The notes: generated by a model from the letters alone, not told the origin. A DNA stretch of 64,000 nucleotides from Candidatus Planktophila dulcis (GCF_002288225.1 NZ_CP016777.1:62001-126000), one strand, 5' to 3'. Counted from the stretch's first letter, positions 25,375 to 36,103 are shown. Numbers and translations are program-made.

Positions 25375-28300
25375 ATAGCGCGAACTGTCCAGGTAAAGTT
25401 ATAAGTACCGCCAGATACTAAGTATTGCGGCAGAGTATCTGGACCACAGGATGCTGTTCCCACACCGCGATGAGCGGCATCGATATGAACAATGGTGTTT
25501 CCTGTTGGCACTAACTCAACATCATGTGTGGCATCAGCTAGCTGCTGCGCCCTAAATGGTGTTGCAGATACTTGACGTGGTTTATCTAGATCGATGCGCA
25601 CACCGTGGCCTGCGTGATCTGTGAGAGCAAACCAACGAACCCCAGCATGTCCACCATTTTCTTGTGGTCGAACATAGGGAACATATTGCTCTGCAACTGT
25701 TGATACCCACTTATGAACGCGACCGATCTTGCGATCTGGGTAGTTCTCGTGTGAACCGATACCGAAGTAGGTGTAGTTGCTCAAAGTTCCATCAATCTCA
25801 AAGTTGATACCGATGCGAGCTAAATCTGTGAATTGCTTAGGGACAGTGATTGTCTCCTTCACCGAATAGCCACCTGCAACAGGTGTCACAAGTTGAACTT
25901 GCTTAACCTTATAGCCGGTACTTGTCTGCCATTCGCTAACTACTTTGTATGACTTGGCAGTCTCTGTAATGGTGCAATCTGTGCGCTCGAGCTCGCGCAC
26001 GCCATATTGCTCCCACTTTGTTGTGATGCGACCGATGCGATCGTTATCTGTGGGTGCACGCCATAGTGAAAGCTCAGGTGCTAGAACACCAAATGGAATC
26101 TGGATTTCACCTGCATCATCGACAGCAATCTCAAAGAGATTGTTTGTCTTAGCAGTTTGAATAGTCTCTTTGCGTGATGGAAGTGCGAATTGGCTCCAGC
26201 CCACTTCATGACCAGCTGGCGCCCAATCGGTGCGGTTCTTGCGCACGATGGTGAAGTTGATAAAGCGCTCACCTGCAGCATCTGGCTTTAGGAGAGATTT
26301 TGATTTCACTGAAATCTTTGCACTCTTTTGTGGTGCGATCTTTGGCAAGACAACCTTGCCGCTATCGATGACTTCACCGTTGCGGTTGATGCTCCAAAAG
26401 AGGTCAAAATCAGCTACATCCTTGAAGTATTGGCGGTTGGTGACTGTGAAAGAACCTGATGATGCCTTCGTTGTGGTGATGACTACAGGGGCTGCAATTG
26501 CTTTGAACTCATGCATCGCAGGCTTTGGTGTGCGATCAGGAAAGACCATTCCATCGCAGACAAAGTTTCCATCATGAGGAGCTTCACCAAAGTCTCCGCC
26601 GTATGCAGAACGCTTTGTGCCATCAGGCAGAGTCTGTTCAATTCCGTGATCCCAGAACTCCCAGATAAATCCACCTTGAAGTCCAGGTGTTGAATGGATG
26701 GCATCCCAATACTCTTTGAGAGTTCCATTGGAGTTACCCATTGCATGGGAGTACTCACACATAATCAATGGGCGATCTTGTTTGCCTGACTTCACATAAT
26801 CAAGGATTGCCTTAATCGATGGATACATCGGGCTGACGACATCTGTGAGTGAATGTCCACCGGTCCAATTTCCGTTGATGCCACCCTCATAGTGAAGTGG
26901 TCGTGATGGATCGAGTGCGCGAGCAAAAGCTGCTGCACCTTCATGGTTCTTGCCACGACCTGATTCATTACCGAGTGACCAGAAAATTACTGATGGGTGG
27001 TGCATATCGCGCTGGACCATGCGGCCAACGCGCTCAAGGAATGCTGATGCATAACGTGGGTCATCAGCGATGGAGTCATAGAAAGCGTGGGATTCAATAT
27101 TTGCTTCATCGATGACATAGAAACCGAGTTCATCGCAGAGATCATAGAAAGCTGGATCATTGGGGTAGTGAGATGTGCGCACAGCGTTGAAGTTCCAACG
27201 TTTCATCTCAAGAAGATCCTGGCGCATATCATCGCGAGTAAGGACGCGACCTGTGAAGCGATTGAAGTCATGGCGGTTAACGCCATAGAGGTAGATGAGT
27301 TTGCCGTTGAGCAACATCTCACGGCCCTTGATGACGATAGAGCGAAAGCCAATCTTCTGTTGAGAGACTTCAATGACAGTGCCACTAGGGCTGACTAATT
27401 CAATGCGAAGTGTGTATAAACTCGGGGTTTCAGCAGACCAGGCTGCAATCTTTGGAATGGTGGTTTCAAAAACAACATGCCCTGGCCATGGTGATTTGAG
27501 CTTAAGGCGCATCGCCTTAGCGGACTCTGGAATATCACCTCTCCAGTATTCGCCAGCGAAGGATTTACGATCTGCCTCGCGCATCTCCGCAGTCATCTCA
27601 GTGAACAGTGGTGAGACATGATCCTTATAGGTTTGTGAAAGCTGTGCTGACTTTGTCTTAGGAAGTTCATCGATAAATGTGCGAAGGGTGTAACCATCAA
27701 TGCTCTTGCCACCGATGGAGCCGATGATTGCATCGATCTTTAGCGTGCCTGTTGTGCCATCTGCCTGAAGACCTGCAGTTGTTGCAAATCTTTCGATGAA
27801 GACATGCTCGGTTGCATAGAGTTTGACGGAGCGAGTGATGCCACCGTGCCACCACTGATCTTGATCTTCGATATAGGTGGCATCTGACCATTTAGTGACT
27901 TTGATTTCAAGATTATTCTTACCGCGCTTAATCTGGCCAGTAATATCAAATTCTGCTGCAAGACGTGAATCTTTTGTTAGTCCTACTTCAACACCGTTAA
28001 CAGTAATGAGTGCAACAGATTCATATCCACCTAAGTGCAAGACAACTCGCTTACCCTCCCATGATGCTGGGATATTGAAATCTCTTTCATATATTCCTGT
28101 TGGGTTCAGTGCTGGAACATCTGGTGCAACGTGATCCCAAGGCATTTGTGTATTGGTGTAGTGAGGCTTATCAAAGAAGTCATCACTTGTTGGTTGCATT
28201 GTCCACAAACCAGGAACAGGAATTTTGTTCCATCGTTTGCGTGAATCATCAGTGGGCGAATTTAAGAGTTGGAAGCGCCATGTGCCATCGAGCGAAATAG

Positions 28301-28379
28301 TTTCGAAGTGCTCGATGTTGAGCATCCCAAGTCGATTGATTGAATTGGTCTCAGGGCTCATCCAGTAGTTAGGCAACAT
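25371..28379 (-). CDS. lacZ: Beta-galactosidase (GH2, LacZ type)
   Basis: The 1002-residue enzyme hydrolyses terminal beta-galactosides. It has the N-terminal jelly roll, Ig-like domain, TIM barrel, and the C-terminal beta-galactosidase small-chain domain (around FGIGSHENYPDRKIGRVHKW). Catalytic acid/base Glu is in VIFWSLGNESGRG; the nucleophile Glu is in RPLIMCEYSHAMGNSNG. I start it at the ATG 28379 because GAGAGGA stands nine bases upstream; an in-frame TTG at 28478 would add 33 unusual residues. No signal peptide, so the substrate must be imported. It is not next to a sugar transporter here. Confidence 0.93.
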   Translation of the reverse strand: MLPNYWMSPETNSINRLGMLNIEHFETISLDGTWRFQLLNSPTDDSRKRWNKIPVPGLWTMQPTSDDFFDKPHYTNTQMPWDHVAPDVPALNPTGIYERDFNIPASWEGKRVVLHLGGYESVALITVNGVEVGLTKDSRLAAEFDITGQIKRGKNNLEIKVTKWSDATYIEDQDQWWHGGITRSVKLYATEHVFIERFATTAGLQADGTTGTLKIDAIIGSIGGKSIDGYTLRTFIDELPKTKSAQLSQTYKDHVSPLFTEMTAEMREADRKSFAGEYWRGDIPESAKAMRLKLKSPWPGHVVFETTIPKIAAWSAETPSLYTLRIELVSPSGTVIEVSQQKIGFRSIVIKGREMLLNGKLIYLYGVNRHDFNRFTGRVLTRDDMRQDLLEMKRWNFNAVRTSHYPNDPAFYDLCDELGFYVIDEANIESHAFYDSIADDPRYASAFLERVGRMVQRDMHHPSVIFWSLGNESGRGKNHEGAAAFARALDPSRPLHYEGGINGNWTGGHSLTDVVSPMYPSIKAILDYVKSGKQDRPLIMCEYSHAMGNSNGTLKEYWDAIHSTPGLQGGFIWEFWDHGIEQTLPDGTKRSAYGGDFGEAPHDGNFVCDGMVFPDRTPKPAMHEFKAIAAPVVITTTKASSGSFTVTNRQYFKDVADFDLFWSINRNGEVIDSGKVVLPKIAPQKSAKISVKSKSLLKPDAAGERFINFTIVRKNRTDWAPAGHEVGWSQFALPSRKETIQTAKTNNLFEIAVDDAGEIQIPFGVLAPELSLWRAPTDNDRIGRITTKWEQYGVRELERTDCTITETAKSYKVVSEWQTSTGYKVKQVQLVTPVAGGYSVKETITVPKQFTDLARIGINFEIDGTLSNYTYFGIGSHENYPDRKIGRVHKWVSTVAEQYVPYVRPQENGGHAGVRWFALTDHAGHGVRIDLDKPRQVSATPFRAQQLADATHDVELVPTGNTIVHIDAAHRGVGTASCGPDTLPQYLVSGGTYNFTWTVRAI

Positions 28380-28505
28380 GTCAGCAATCCTCTCACTTGA
28401 ACTTGCATAAACGAATTCAAAATTGGCCCAGAAGTGTTGTTTTATAGGGCGAATTTGCCGATTTTTACTATCTGCCAATAACTGCCATAATTACGCCCGC
28501 AGTAC

Positions 28506-28580
28506 GCCTCCCTAGCTCAGTGGTAGAGCAGCTCACTTGTAATGAGCAGGTCATCCGTTCAATCCGGATGGGGGGCTCCA
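28506..28580 (+). tRNA. tRNA-Thr (anticodon TGT), CCA encoded
   Basis: A 75-base cloverleaf: acceptor GCCTCCC with GGGGGGC, D arm GCTC-GAGC, anticodon stem GCTCA/TGAGC with loop CTTGTAA (anticodon TGT), T arm ATCCG-TTCAATC-CGGAT, discriminator T and encoded CCA. A possible promoter (TTTACT 28464-28469, 16-base gap, CATAAT 28486-28491) lies upstream. Confidence 0.95.
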
Positions 28581-28611
28581 GTATTACTCCATCGCAATGG
28601 AAGGAGCCGAC

Positions 28612-29130
28612 ATGACTGATAACTCTTTCCCTCACGATTCCTTCGATGATCTCTTGGCAGCAAATGCTGAATATCAGAAGAGCTTTAAATACTCAGGGCT
28701 CACTGGATCTGCAGCTAAAGGCTTAGCAATTGTCACCTGTATGGATTCACGTATCAACCCATTGTCTGTCATTGGATTGCGTTCAGGAGATGCCAAGATT
28801 CTTCGTAATGCAGGCGCTCGAGTCACTGAAGACGTAATTCGTACTCTAGTTCTTGCGACCTACCTTCTCAATGTAAGCCGCATCTTGGTGATGCCACATA
28901 CTGATTGCAAGATGGCTGAAAATGATGAGGCCGATTTCCATAAGCTCATTGATGAGCAATATGGCGTCAACACATCAAGTCTTGAATTTCGCACATCGCG
29001 AGATCAGCTCGGAGCCCTTGCCTCTGACTTAAATCGAATTCGCTCATACCCACTCTTGCGTGATGGCGTTGTAGTCGCAGGTGCGATTTATGATGTGAAG
29101 ACTGGAACAATTACTCCGTACGAGGGTTAG
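28612..29130 (+). CDS. Beta-class carbonic anhydrase-like protein
   Basis: The 172-residue protein has the beta-carbonic anhydrase zinc site: Cys and the Asp-Arg dyad in VTCMDSRINP, and His/Cys in MPHTDCKM. It would interconvert CO2 and bicarbonate. The start is at 28612, since GGAAGGAG ends six bases before it; an ATG at 28597 overlaps this ribosome-binding site. It is a compact form, as in the Rv1284 subgroup. Its end overlaps the convergent hydrolase by 20 bases. Confidence 0.9.
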   Translation: MTDNSFPHDSFDDLLAANAEYQKSFKYSGLTGSAAKGLAIVTCMDSRINPLSVIGLRSGDAKILRNAGARVTEDVIRTLVLATYLLNVSRILVMPHTDCKMAENDEADFHKLIDEQYGVNTSSLEFRTSRDQLGALASDLNRIRSYPLLRDGVVVAGAIYDVKTGTITPYEG

Positions 29131-29890
29131 TACGGCGCATCGGCATGCGAGTTACTGGGTAACTCAAATCTTCAAGAAATTCACGGATCAATAGCTGGGC
29201 TAGAGCTGGTCGCTCTTTAATAAATTTATGCGATGTTGCAGGCACGATGGCCAGTTGTCCTAGCGGAATATTTTCATAGAGCTCAACGGTGTGGTTGTGC
29301 TGGATGACATCATCATCTCCTGCCATAACCATTACAGGGCATTGAATTTTCGCTAAATCCTTTGGAGTTAAATCTGGCTCAGTTCTCTGGATATTAATCA
29401 TCTTCTGAATCTTCTTAGCCAGTGTCTCTGGTGCGTCAGGGGATGTGCGGTTGTACTCCTCTTGATTCTCAGCGGAAACAACACCATCAAAGTCATCGAT
29501 ATGAACGACGCCATTAGGGTGAAAGTTGGCACCGAGTGTGATGATTGAGCGCACAAGCTCTGGGCGTTGCATCGCAACCATCAGAGCCACAATTCCGCCA
29601 TCGCTATAGCCGATCAGATGTGCTGGCTCTTTCACAACTTCCTCTAAATATGCGATCGCCTCTTTGGTTTGAAATGCATAATGAAAACTCTCTGTGCGAT
29701 CGCCGGTGAAGCCATGTCCTGTGCGGTCATAGGCATAGACATGAAAATCATCTTCAACTGCTGGAAGGATGTATGAATCCCAGTGGGATGTTTGGCTTAG
29801 GCCACCGTGAAGAAGAACTACTGCTTCACCATTGTTATCCCATTCGTATGAATAGACCTGATGTCCATCAACGGTGAGATAACGCTCCAT
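29111..29890 (-). CDS. Alpha/beta-hydrolase
   Basis: The 259-residue protein has a clear alpha/beta-hydrolase core: oxyanion loop VLLHGGLSQTSHW, nucleophile elbow GYSDGG (Ser near residue 94), acid in MVMAGDDDVI and His in VPATSHKFIKE. No signal peptide. Substrates cannot be told (esters, lactones or peroxide chemistry). It starts four bases after ndh, so both are probably one transcript. Confidence 0.85.
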   Translation of the reverse strand: MERYLTVDGHQVYSYEWDNNGEAVVLLHGGLSQTSHWDSYILPAVEDDFHVYAYDRTGHGFTGDRTESFHYAFQTKEAIAYLEEVVKEPAHLIGYSDGGIVALMVAMQRPELVRSIITLGANFHPNGVVHIDDFDGVVSAENQEEYNRTSPDAPETLAKKIQKMINIQRTEPDLTPKDLAKIQCPVMVMAGDDDVIQHNHTVELYENIPLGQLAIVPATSHKFIKERPALAQLLIREFLEDLSYPVTRMPMRRTNPRTE

Positions 29891-29894
29891 ATTG

Positions 29895-31127
29895 TTAGAG
29901 AGTATCCATGATGTGTCGATTGCCGCGATCGAAAGTTAAGTAGTTCCAGGTCCAGTCAGCGATGGTGCCAATCTTGTTACGGCCACCAAGGAGATAGAAC
30001 AAGTGAAGGAAGAGCCATGCAAACCAGGCAAGAGGGCCAGTCATTCTAAAGTTACGTACTTCAACAACTGCCTTGTGGCGACCAATGGTTGCCATTGATC
30101 CCTTATCGCGATACTTAAAGGGTTTGAGAGCTTTACCTTCATGCTTGCGCAAGATTTGTCTTGCAACCCATTTACCTTGTTGCAGAGCAACAGGTGCGAC
30201 CATGGGATAGAAGCGACCATCTTTACCCTTTGAGCCGTTGATATCTCCGATGGCCCAGATATTTGGGTAGTGATTTACTTCTAGGTTTTCATCAGTATCA
30301 ATACGCGTTCCAGCGATAGGAAGGTTGAGTAACCCTGCTGTTGGTTCACCCTTCACGCCAGCTGCCCAGATGGTGACTTCTGCTGGGATGGGTTCTCCAG
30401 TTTTGACAATAATCTGACGTGATTTGATTTCGCGCACAGAAGTATTTGTCTTCACAAAGACACCCAACTTATGAAGATCTGACTCTGCGCGGGCTGAGAG
30501 CTTCTCACTAAACATAGGAAGGATGCGAGGGCCTGCTTCAATCAAATAGATATCAATATGATCTGCAGCATGTGCCAAATCGTTCTTCAGTGGTCCGCGC
30601 TTAAGTTCTGCAAGTGCGCCAGCCATCTCAACGCCTGTGGGACCACCACCGACAACTGCGATAGAGAGTCGAGTGTTATCTTCAAAGCGGCATAAATCTT
30701 CAAAGCGGCGCATAACCTCTGCGCGAATCATGAGAGCCTCGTGAACACTCTTCATACCAAGGCCATGTTCGCTTACACCCGGAACTCCAAAGTCAGCAGT
30801 GGAAGAACCGAGTGCGACGATGAGGTGATCAAATTCAAGAGTCTCTGATGAATCAAGTTTGACCATCTTGTTCTTATGATCGACAGAGATGGGTGATCCC
30901 ATTCGGAATTTCACTCCCGTATCGCGAAGAGCTCCGCGCACTGGGTGGACTACGTGATCGGCAGCCAATCCTGCAGTTGAAACCTGATAGAGAAGAGGGA
31001 GGAATGTTTGAAAGTTATGGCGGTCAACGAGTGTGACATCAGCCTTTCCGGCCAGAGCCTTCGCAGCACCTAGGCCACCGAAACCGGCTCCGAGAATGAC
31101 GACGCGAGGTCGAGTAGAAGAAGGCAT
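29895..31127 (-). CDS. ndh: Type II NADH dehydrogenase
   Basis: The 410-residue flavoprotein oxidises NADH and reduces quinone without pumping protons. FAD-binding ILGAGFGGLGAAKAL is at residues 9-23; the NADH site is IAVVGGGPTGVEMAGALAEL; WAAGVKG and NIWAIGDING mark the second FAD half. The C-terminal 60 residues hold the membrane-facing amphipathic region (FAWLFLHLFYLLGGRNK). TAGACT six bases before the ATG implies a leaderless mRNA. It diverges from the SDR/DUF2867 gene with only 23 bases between the start codons. Confidence 0.92.
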   Translation of the reverse strand: MPSSTRPRVVILGAGFGGLGAAKALAGKADVTLVDRHNFQTFLPLLYQVSTAGLAADHVVHPVRGALRDTGVKFRMGSPISVDHKNKMVKLDSSETLEFDHLIVALGSSTADFGVPGVSEHGLGMKSVHEALMIRAEVMRRFEDLCRFEDNTRLSIAVVGGGPTGVEMAGALAELKRGPLKNDLAHAADHIDIYLIEAGPRILPMFSEKLSARAESDLHKLGVFVKTNTSVREIKSRQIIVKTGEPIPAEVTIWAAGVKGEPTAGLLNLPIAGTRIDTDENLEVNHYPNIWAIGDINGSKGKDGRFYPMVAPVALQQGKWVARQILRKHEGKALKPFKYRDKGSMATIGRHKAVVEVRNFRMTGPLAWFAWLFLHLFYLLGGRNKIGTIADWTWNYLTFDRGNRHIMDTL

Positions 31128-31139
31128 GAGGTAAGTCTA
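31128..31139 (-). promoter_or_regulatory. Leaderless -10 box of ndh
   Basis: Minus-strand TAGACT (31134-31139), six-base spacer TACCTC, ATG. It shares two bases with the opposite-strand -10 box of the divergent gene. Confidence 0.68.
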
Positions 31140-31150
31140 GGCTCAGATAC
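31138..31150 (+). promoter_or_regulatory. Leaderless -10 box of the SDR/DUF2867 gene
   Basis: TAGGCT (31138-31143), seven-base spacer, ATG at 31151. The first two bases also belong to the minus-strand ndh box. Confidence 0.66.
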
Positions 31151-32650
31151 ATGAATACGCAGAATCACCAGACATCGCCTGAGGGGCGTCTCTACCTTGT
31201 TACCGGCGCATCTGGATATGTGGGTGGTCGTTTAGTCCGAGATCTGCTCAGCGATAAGAAGCGTGTGCGCGTATTTGTGCGCGATGCCAAGAAGATTCAA
31301 GGTCAGAGTTGGGCCTCACAGGTTGAAGTCGTTGAAGGTAATGCAAGTAATGTGCAAGATCTCGAGCGCGCACTTGCAGGCGTGAATACTGCTTATTACT
31401 TGCTGCACTCCATTAACGTTGCAACAGACTTCGGAGATATTGAATCTGCGATGGCACGCAGCTTTGCACTCGCCTCAGAGGCAGCACATGTGGCACAAAT
31501 TATTTATCTTGGTGGAATTGCTAACGATGAGAATCGAAGCCGCCACTTAACCTCACGAATGAATACTGGCTCTCAACTGGCATCGACATCAGTGCCTGTT
31601 CTTGAGCTGCGAGCCGGCATCATTATTGGTTCAGGGTCAGCATCCTTTGAGATGTTGCGCCACTTAACTCACCGTCTGCCGATTATGACTACTCCTAAGT
31701 GGGTCTCAAATCGCACGCAACCGATTGCTATTCGCGATGTGCTCTACTACCTGCGCAGCGCTGCCAATTTAACAAAACCTGAAAATCGCATCTGCGATAT
31801 TGGTGGACCTGAAGTTGTTACCTATGCCGCGATGATGCAGAACTTCTCCAAGCTATCTGGACTTCGTAAGCGCATCATCATTCAAGTTCCAGTTCTGACA
31901 CCAAAGCTTTCAAGTCTATGGATTGGCTTTGTAACGCCTGTGCCCACTTCTCTTGCAAGACCCCTTGTGGAGTCGCTGATTAGTGAGGTCGTTGTTGATT
32001 CTCGTAAGAGCGTTACTGAGTTAATTCCTCTTCCACCTGAAGGTCTTTTGACTGTCTCGCAAGCGATTGAGTTAGCACTGACCCGAGTTGCAGAAAATCA
32101 CGTTGACACACGGTGGTCTGATGCATCTTTCCCCATGGCACCGTGGCAGAAGGCGCAGAGCGATCCTGATTGGGCAGGTGAGCTAATGCTCAAGGATCAT
32201 CGCGAAATTGAATCCGATGTTTCTATCGAAAAGATTTGGGAACAGATCGAAGGCATTGGCGGAGAACGCGGATGGTTTGGCTCTGGCTGGCTCTGGTATT
32301 TGCGTGGCCTGATCGATCGCATGGTCGGTGGAGTTGGACTTCGTCGTGGTCGTCGCGATCCTGTGCACTTGCGTGTTGGTGACACCGTTGATTTCTGGCG
32401 GGTGGAGGCGATGGAACATGGAAAGAGTCTGCGTCTCTATGCTGAAATGATTCTTCCCGGCAAGGCTTGGCTTGAATTCACATTGAGTGAAAGCGATGGC
32501 AAGAGCGTTGTGACGCAAGATGCACTCTTTGAACCACGTGGATTAGGTGGCCAGATTTATTGGTATCTAGTCTCACCATTTCACTTCTTTATCTTTCCTA
32601 CGATGCTGCGCAATATCGTTAAAGCTGCTCGTAAATCCCACACTTCATAG
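31151..32650 (+). CDS. NAD(P)-binding SDR protein with C-terminal DUF2867 domain
   Basis: The 499-residue protein has an N-terminal NmrA-like Rossmann domain (LVTGASGYVGGRLVRDLL at residues 16-33; the atypical SDR lacks a clear YxxxK) and a C-terminal DUF2867 domain from about residue 330 (SWLWYLRGLIDRMVGGVGLRRGRRDP, then DFWRVEAME and LPGKAWLEF). This fusion is common in actinobacteria and some proteobacteria. The enzymatic role is unknown; a quinone- or lipid-related reductase function is a guess from its divergent partner ndh. Confidence 0.82.
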   Translation: MNTQNHQTSPEGRLYLVTGASGYVGGRLVRDLLSDKKRVRVFVRDAKKIQGQSWASQVEVVEGNASNVQDLERALAGVNTAYYLLHSINVATDFGDIESAMARSFALASEAAHVAQIIYLGGIANDENRSRHLTSRMNTGSQLASTSVPVLELRAGIIIGSGSASFEMLRHLTHRLPIMTTPKWVSNRTQPIAIRDVLYYLRSAANLTKPENRICDIGGPEVVTYAAMMQNFSKLSGLRKRIIIQVPVLTPKLSSLWIGFVTPVPTSLARPLVESLISEVVVDSRKSVTELIPLPPEGLLTVSQAIELALTRVAENHVDTRWSDASFPMAPWQKAQSDPDWAGELMLKDHREIESDVSIEKIWEQIEGIGGERGWFGSGWLWYLRGLIDRMVGGVGLRRGRRDPVHLRVGDTVDFWRVEAMEHGKSLRLYAEMILPGKAWLEFTLSESDGKSVVTQDALFEPRGLGGQIYWYLVSPFHFFIFPTMLRNIVKAARKSHTS

Positions 32651-32661
32651 CCACTCCAATC

Positions 32662-32674
32662 TAAGATTAGGTCT
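32662..32674 (+). promoter_or_regulatory. Leaderless -10 box of the DUF3263 gene
   Basis: TAAGAT (32662-32667), seven-base spacer, ATG at 32675. Confidence 0.6.
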
Positions 32675-32941
32675 ATGTCTGCGCTAGAAAATAACGAGAC
32701 GGCTGGTTCACACTTGACCGACCTCGAAACGCGCATCCTGGACTTCGAACGCAATTGGTGGCGCTTTGCTGGAGCTAAAGAGACTGCGATTAAAGAGCTC
32801 TTTGACCTCACAGCCCCTCGCTACTACCAACTCCTGAATGACCTGATCGATCGCGATGATGCCCTTGCCGCCTCTCCGATGCTGGTCAAGCGCCTTCGCC
32901 GCCTGCGCGAGGCCCGCATGCAAGCCCGCACAGCCCTCTAA
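32675..32941 (+). CDS. DUF3263 protein
   Basis: The 88-residue protein matches the actinobacteria-specific DUF3263: LTDLETRILDFERNWWRFAGAKE, then AIKELFDLTAPRYYQLLNDLIDRDDAL and a final VKRLRRLREARMQAR. The helix-turn-helix-like middle (FDLTAPRYYQLLNDLI) and basic tail suggest DNA binding, but no target is known. It is transcribed ahead of groEL from its own apparent leaderless promoter. Confidence 0.85.
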   Translation: MSALENNETAGSHLTDLETRILDFERNWWRFAGAKETAIKELFDLTAPRYYQLLNDLIDRDDALAASPMLVKRLRRLREARMQARTAL

Positions 32942-32999
32942 AGCACCTCAAGCCCACCCCTCGTTTTGCCCCGTGGAATAAACCCGTCTAGATTTGGCG

Positions 33000-33026
33000 T
33001 TAGCACTCGAGGGTCGAGAGTGATAA
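33000..33026 (+). promoter_or_regulatory. CIRCE operator (HrcA binding site)
   Basis: TTAGCACTC (33000-33008), nine-base spacer, GAGTGATAA (33018-33026). It differs from the consensus inverted repeat by one base. It lies 39 bases before groEL and predicts heat-shock control by HrcA. Confidence 0.93.
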
Positions 33027-33053
33027 TTCGGCCCAGTTTCAATTGATACATAG

Positions 33054-34688
<1,635 letters not shown>

Positions 34689-34707
34689 ACTACGCGTAAT
34701 CCGTTAG

Positions 34708-34743
34708 AGAAGGCCCTCGAGATTAACCTCTCGGGGGCCTTCT
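34708..34743 (+). terminator. Intrinsic terminator after groEL
   Basis: A 15-bp stem (34708-34722 with 34729-34743, one G-U pair), six-base loop, then GCTTT. The -10 box of the next gene starts five bases later, so its -35 region lies inside the stem. Confidence 0.9.
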
Positions 34744-34747
34744 GCTT

Positions 34748-34759
34748 TACGATTAGAAC
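34748..34759 (+). promoter_or_regulatory. Leaderless -10 box of the DUF3027 gene
   Basis: TACGAT (34748-34753), six-base spacer TAGAAC, ATG at 34760. Confidence 0.65.
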
Positions 34760-35422
34760 ATGAAGACATTTGATGCACAGACCGTTGCACGCGATGCCGC
34801 ACTTCTTGAGGCAGAGTTTGCAACACAGGTCGGCGACTTTGTCTCAGTTGATTACGATGATGACAATCGCGTAGCGACATATTTATTTATTGCAGATATC
34901 GCTGGATACCGTGGATGGCGTTGGTGCATCACCGTTGCAAAAGTTGATGACGATGCGCAAGCAACCGTCTGTGATGTTGTAATCTTGCCAGGGCCTGATT
35001 CACTTCTAGCGCCCGATCACATTCCTTATATGGAACGAATCCTTCCTGAAGATATACAGCCAGGAGTAATTGTTCCAAGCGTTCTTGAAGATACTCGCCT
35101 TGTTCCTGGCATTAATGCACTTGCGCAAGATGAAGGCCTTGATGCCACTGAAGTATTTGATTTAGGTTTGATGCGTCCACGCGTTCTCTCAATTGAAGGT
35201 CGCGATCAAGCAAGCAAGCGTTGGTATTTAGGTGATCGCGGACCGAATACTCCTCTTGCACAAGGTGCTCCTAAGCCATGTGCTTCATGTGGATTCTTTA
35301 TTCCTATTGCAGGTTCACTTCGATCATCATTTGGTGTCTGCGCCAATGCGATTGCACCTGATGATGCACGCGTAGTTTCAGTCGACCATGGCTGCGGCGC
35401 GCATAGCGAAGCAACGCTCTAA
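34760..35422 (+). CDS. DUF3027 protein
   Basis: The 220-residue protein matches actinobacterial DUF3027: DYDDDNRVATYLFIADIAGYRGWRW, then LPGPDSLLAPDHIPYMERI, and a C-terminal Cys-rich part (PCASCGFFIPIAGSLRSSFGVCAN and DHGCGAHSE) that could bind zinc. In other actinobacteria the gene also sits next to a cold-shock protein gene, as here. The function is unknown; a role in transcription or translation stress is only suggested by the neighbour. Confidence 0.82.
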   Translation: MKTFDAQTVARDAALLEAEFATQVGDFVSVDYDDDNRVATYLFIADIAGYRGWRWCITVAKVDDDAQATVCDVVILPGPDSLLAPDHIPYMERILPEDIQPGVIVPSVLEDTRLVPGINALAQDEGLDATEVFDLGLMRPRVLSIEGRDQASKRWYLGDRGPNTPLAQGAPKPCASCGFFIPIAGSLRSSFGVCANAIAPDDARVVSVDHGCGAHSEATL

Positions 35423-35534
35423 GCCCATTCACGCCTAAAACTAGGTCGCACGCCCCATCGCAGATGCGATAAATTAGCCCCCTGTCCGAATCCCCTCGGC
35501 TACACCACACGGAAATTCTTAAGGAGTAAGTGCA

Positions 35535-35918
35535 ATGCCTACAGGAAAAGTTAAATGGTTTTCCCTTGAAAAAGGTTTTGGATTTATTGCCTCCGATGAA
35601 GGCGAAGATGTTTATTTAGCATCATCAGCACTTCCTGAAGGTGTTTCAACTGTTAAGCCTGGCACCAAGCTTGAGTTCTCTGTGATTGATTCACGTAAGG
35701 GACCACAGGCAATGTCAGTGCATATTGTTGATGCACCAGTTTCACTTGCTGAAAATTCACGTGTGAATAACGATGATCTTGCAGCGATGATTGAAGACAC
35801 CATCAAGATTCTAGATCGCGTTGGAAATGGTCTTCGTCAAGGACGCCATCCATCAGGTGCTGAGGCAGAACGCCTTGGCCGTGTATTGCGTGGCATTGCT
35901 TCTCAGCTAGAGGCTTAA
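35535..35918 (+). CDS. Cold-shock-domain protein with C-terminal helical extension
   Basis: The 127-residue protein opens with a cold-shock domain (residues 1-66; KVKWFSLEKGFGFIASDEGEDVYL with RNP1 KGFGFI), then carries a 60-residue acidic-to-mixed helical tail (DDLAAMIEDTIKILDRVGNGLRQ). Typical Csp proteins stop near residue 70. It binds single-stranded nucleic acid. AAGGAG stands before the ATG; its TAA shares TTAA with the convergent DUF2530-like gene. Confidence 0.9.
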   Translation: MPTGKVKWFSLEKGFGFIASDEGEDVYLASSALPEGVSTVKPGTKLEFSVIDSRKGPQAMSVHIVDAPVSLAENSRVNNDDLAAMIEDTIKILDRVGNGLRQGRHPSGAEAERLGRVLRGIASQLEA

Positions 35919-36103
35919 ATACCCGTGCGACGTGATCGTCGTATTGAGTAACGAATACCCATCGCACCTAAAACTGCGCCCACTACGCATGTCCAAATAA
36001 TCTTGGACTCAGCCCCTGCTGCAATAGCAACTACTCCTGCTGCAAGCCAGCAGATGGAGCCAATAGCGATTAGAGTTACAACAGATTTAATGTTTGATGC
36101 CAT
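35915..36103 (-). CDS. DUF2530-like small membrane protein
   Basis: The 62-residue protein has two hydrophobic helices (residues 7-25, VVTLIAIGSICWLAAGVVAI, and 33-50, IIWTCVVGAVLGAMGI) and a basic tail YSIRRSRRTGI, matching DUF2530 of actinobacteria. I use the ATG at 36103; an upstream in-frame start would overlap the divergent MFS gene. TACTCT six bases upstream suggests leaderless expression. The function is unknown. Confidence 0.72.
   Translation of the reverse strand: MASNIKSVVTLIAIGSICWLAAGVVAIAAGAESKIIWTCVVGAVLGAMGIRYSIRRSRRTGI

Noticed and set aside
28380-28478. lacZ starting at the TTG 28478
   Set aside because: The ATG at 28379 has a GAGAGGA ribosome-binding site and begins close to the usual LacZ N-terminus.
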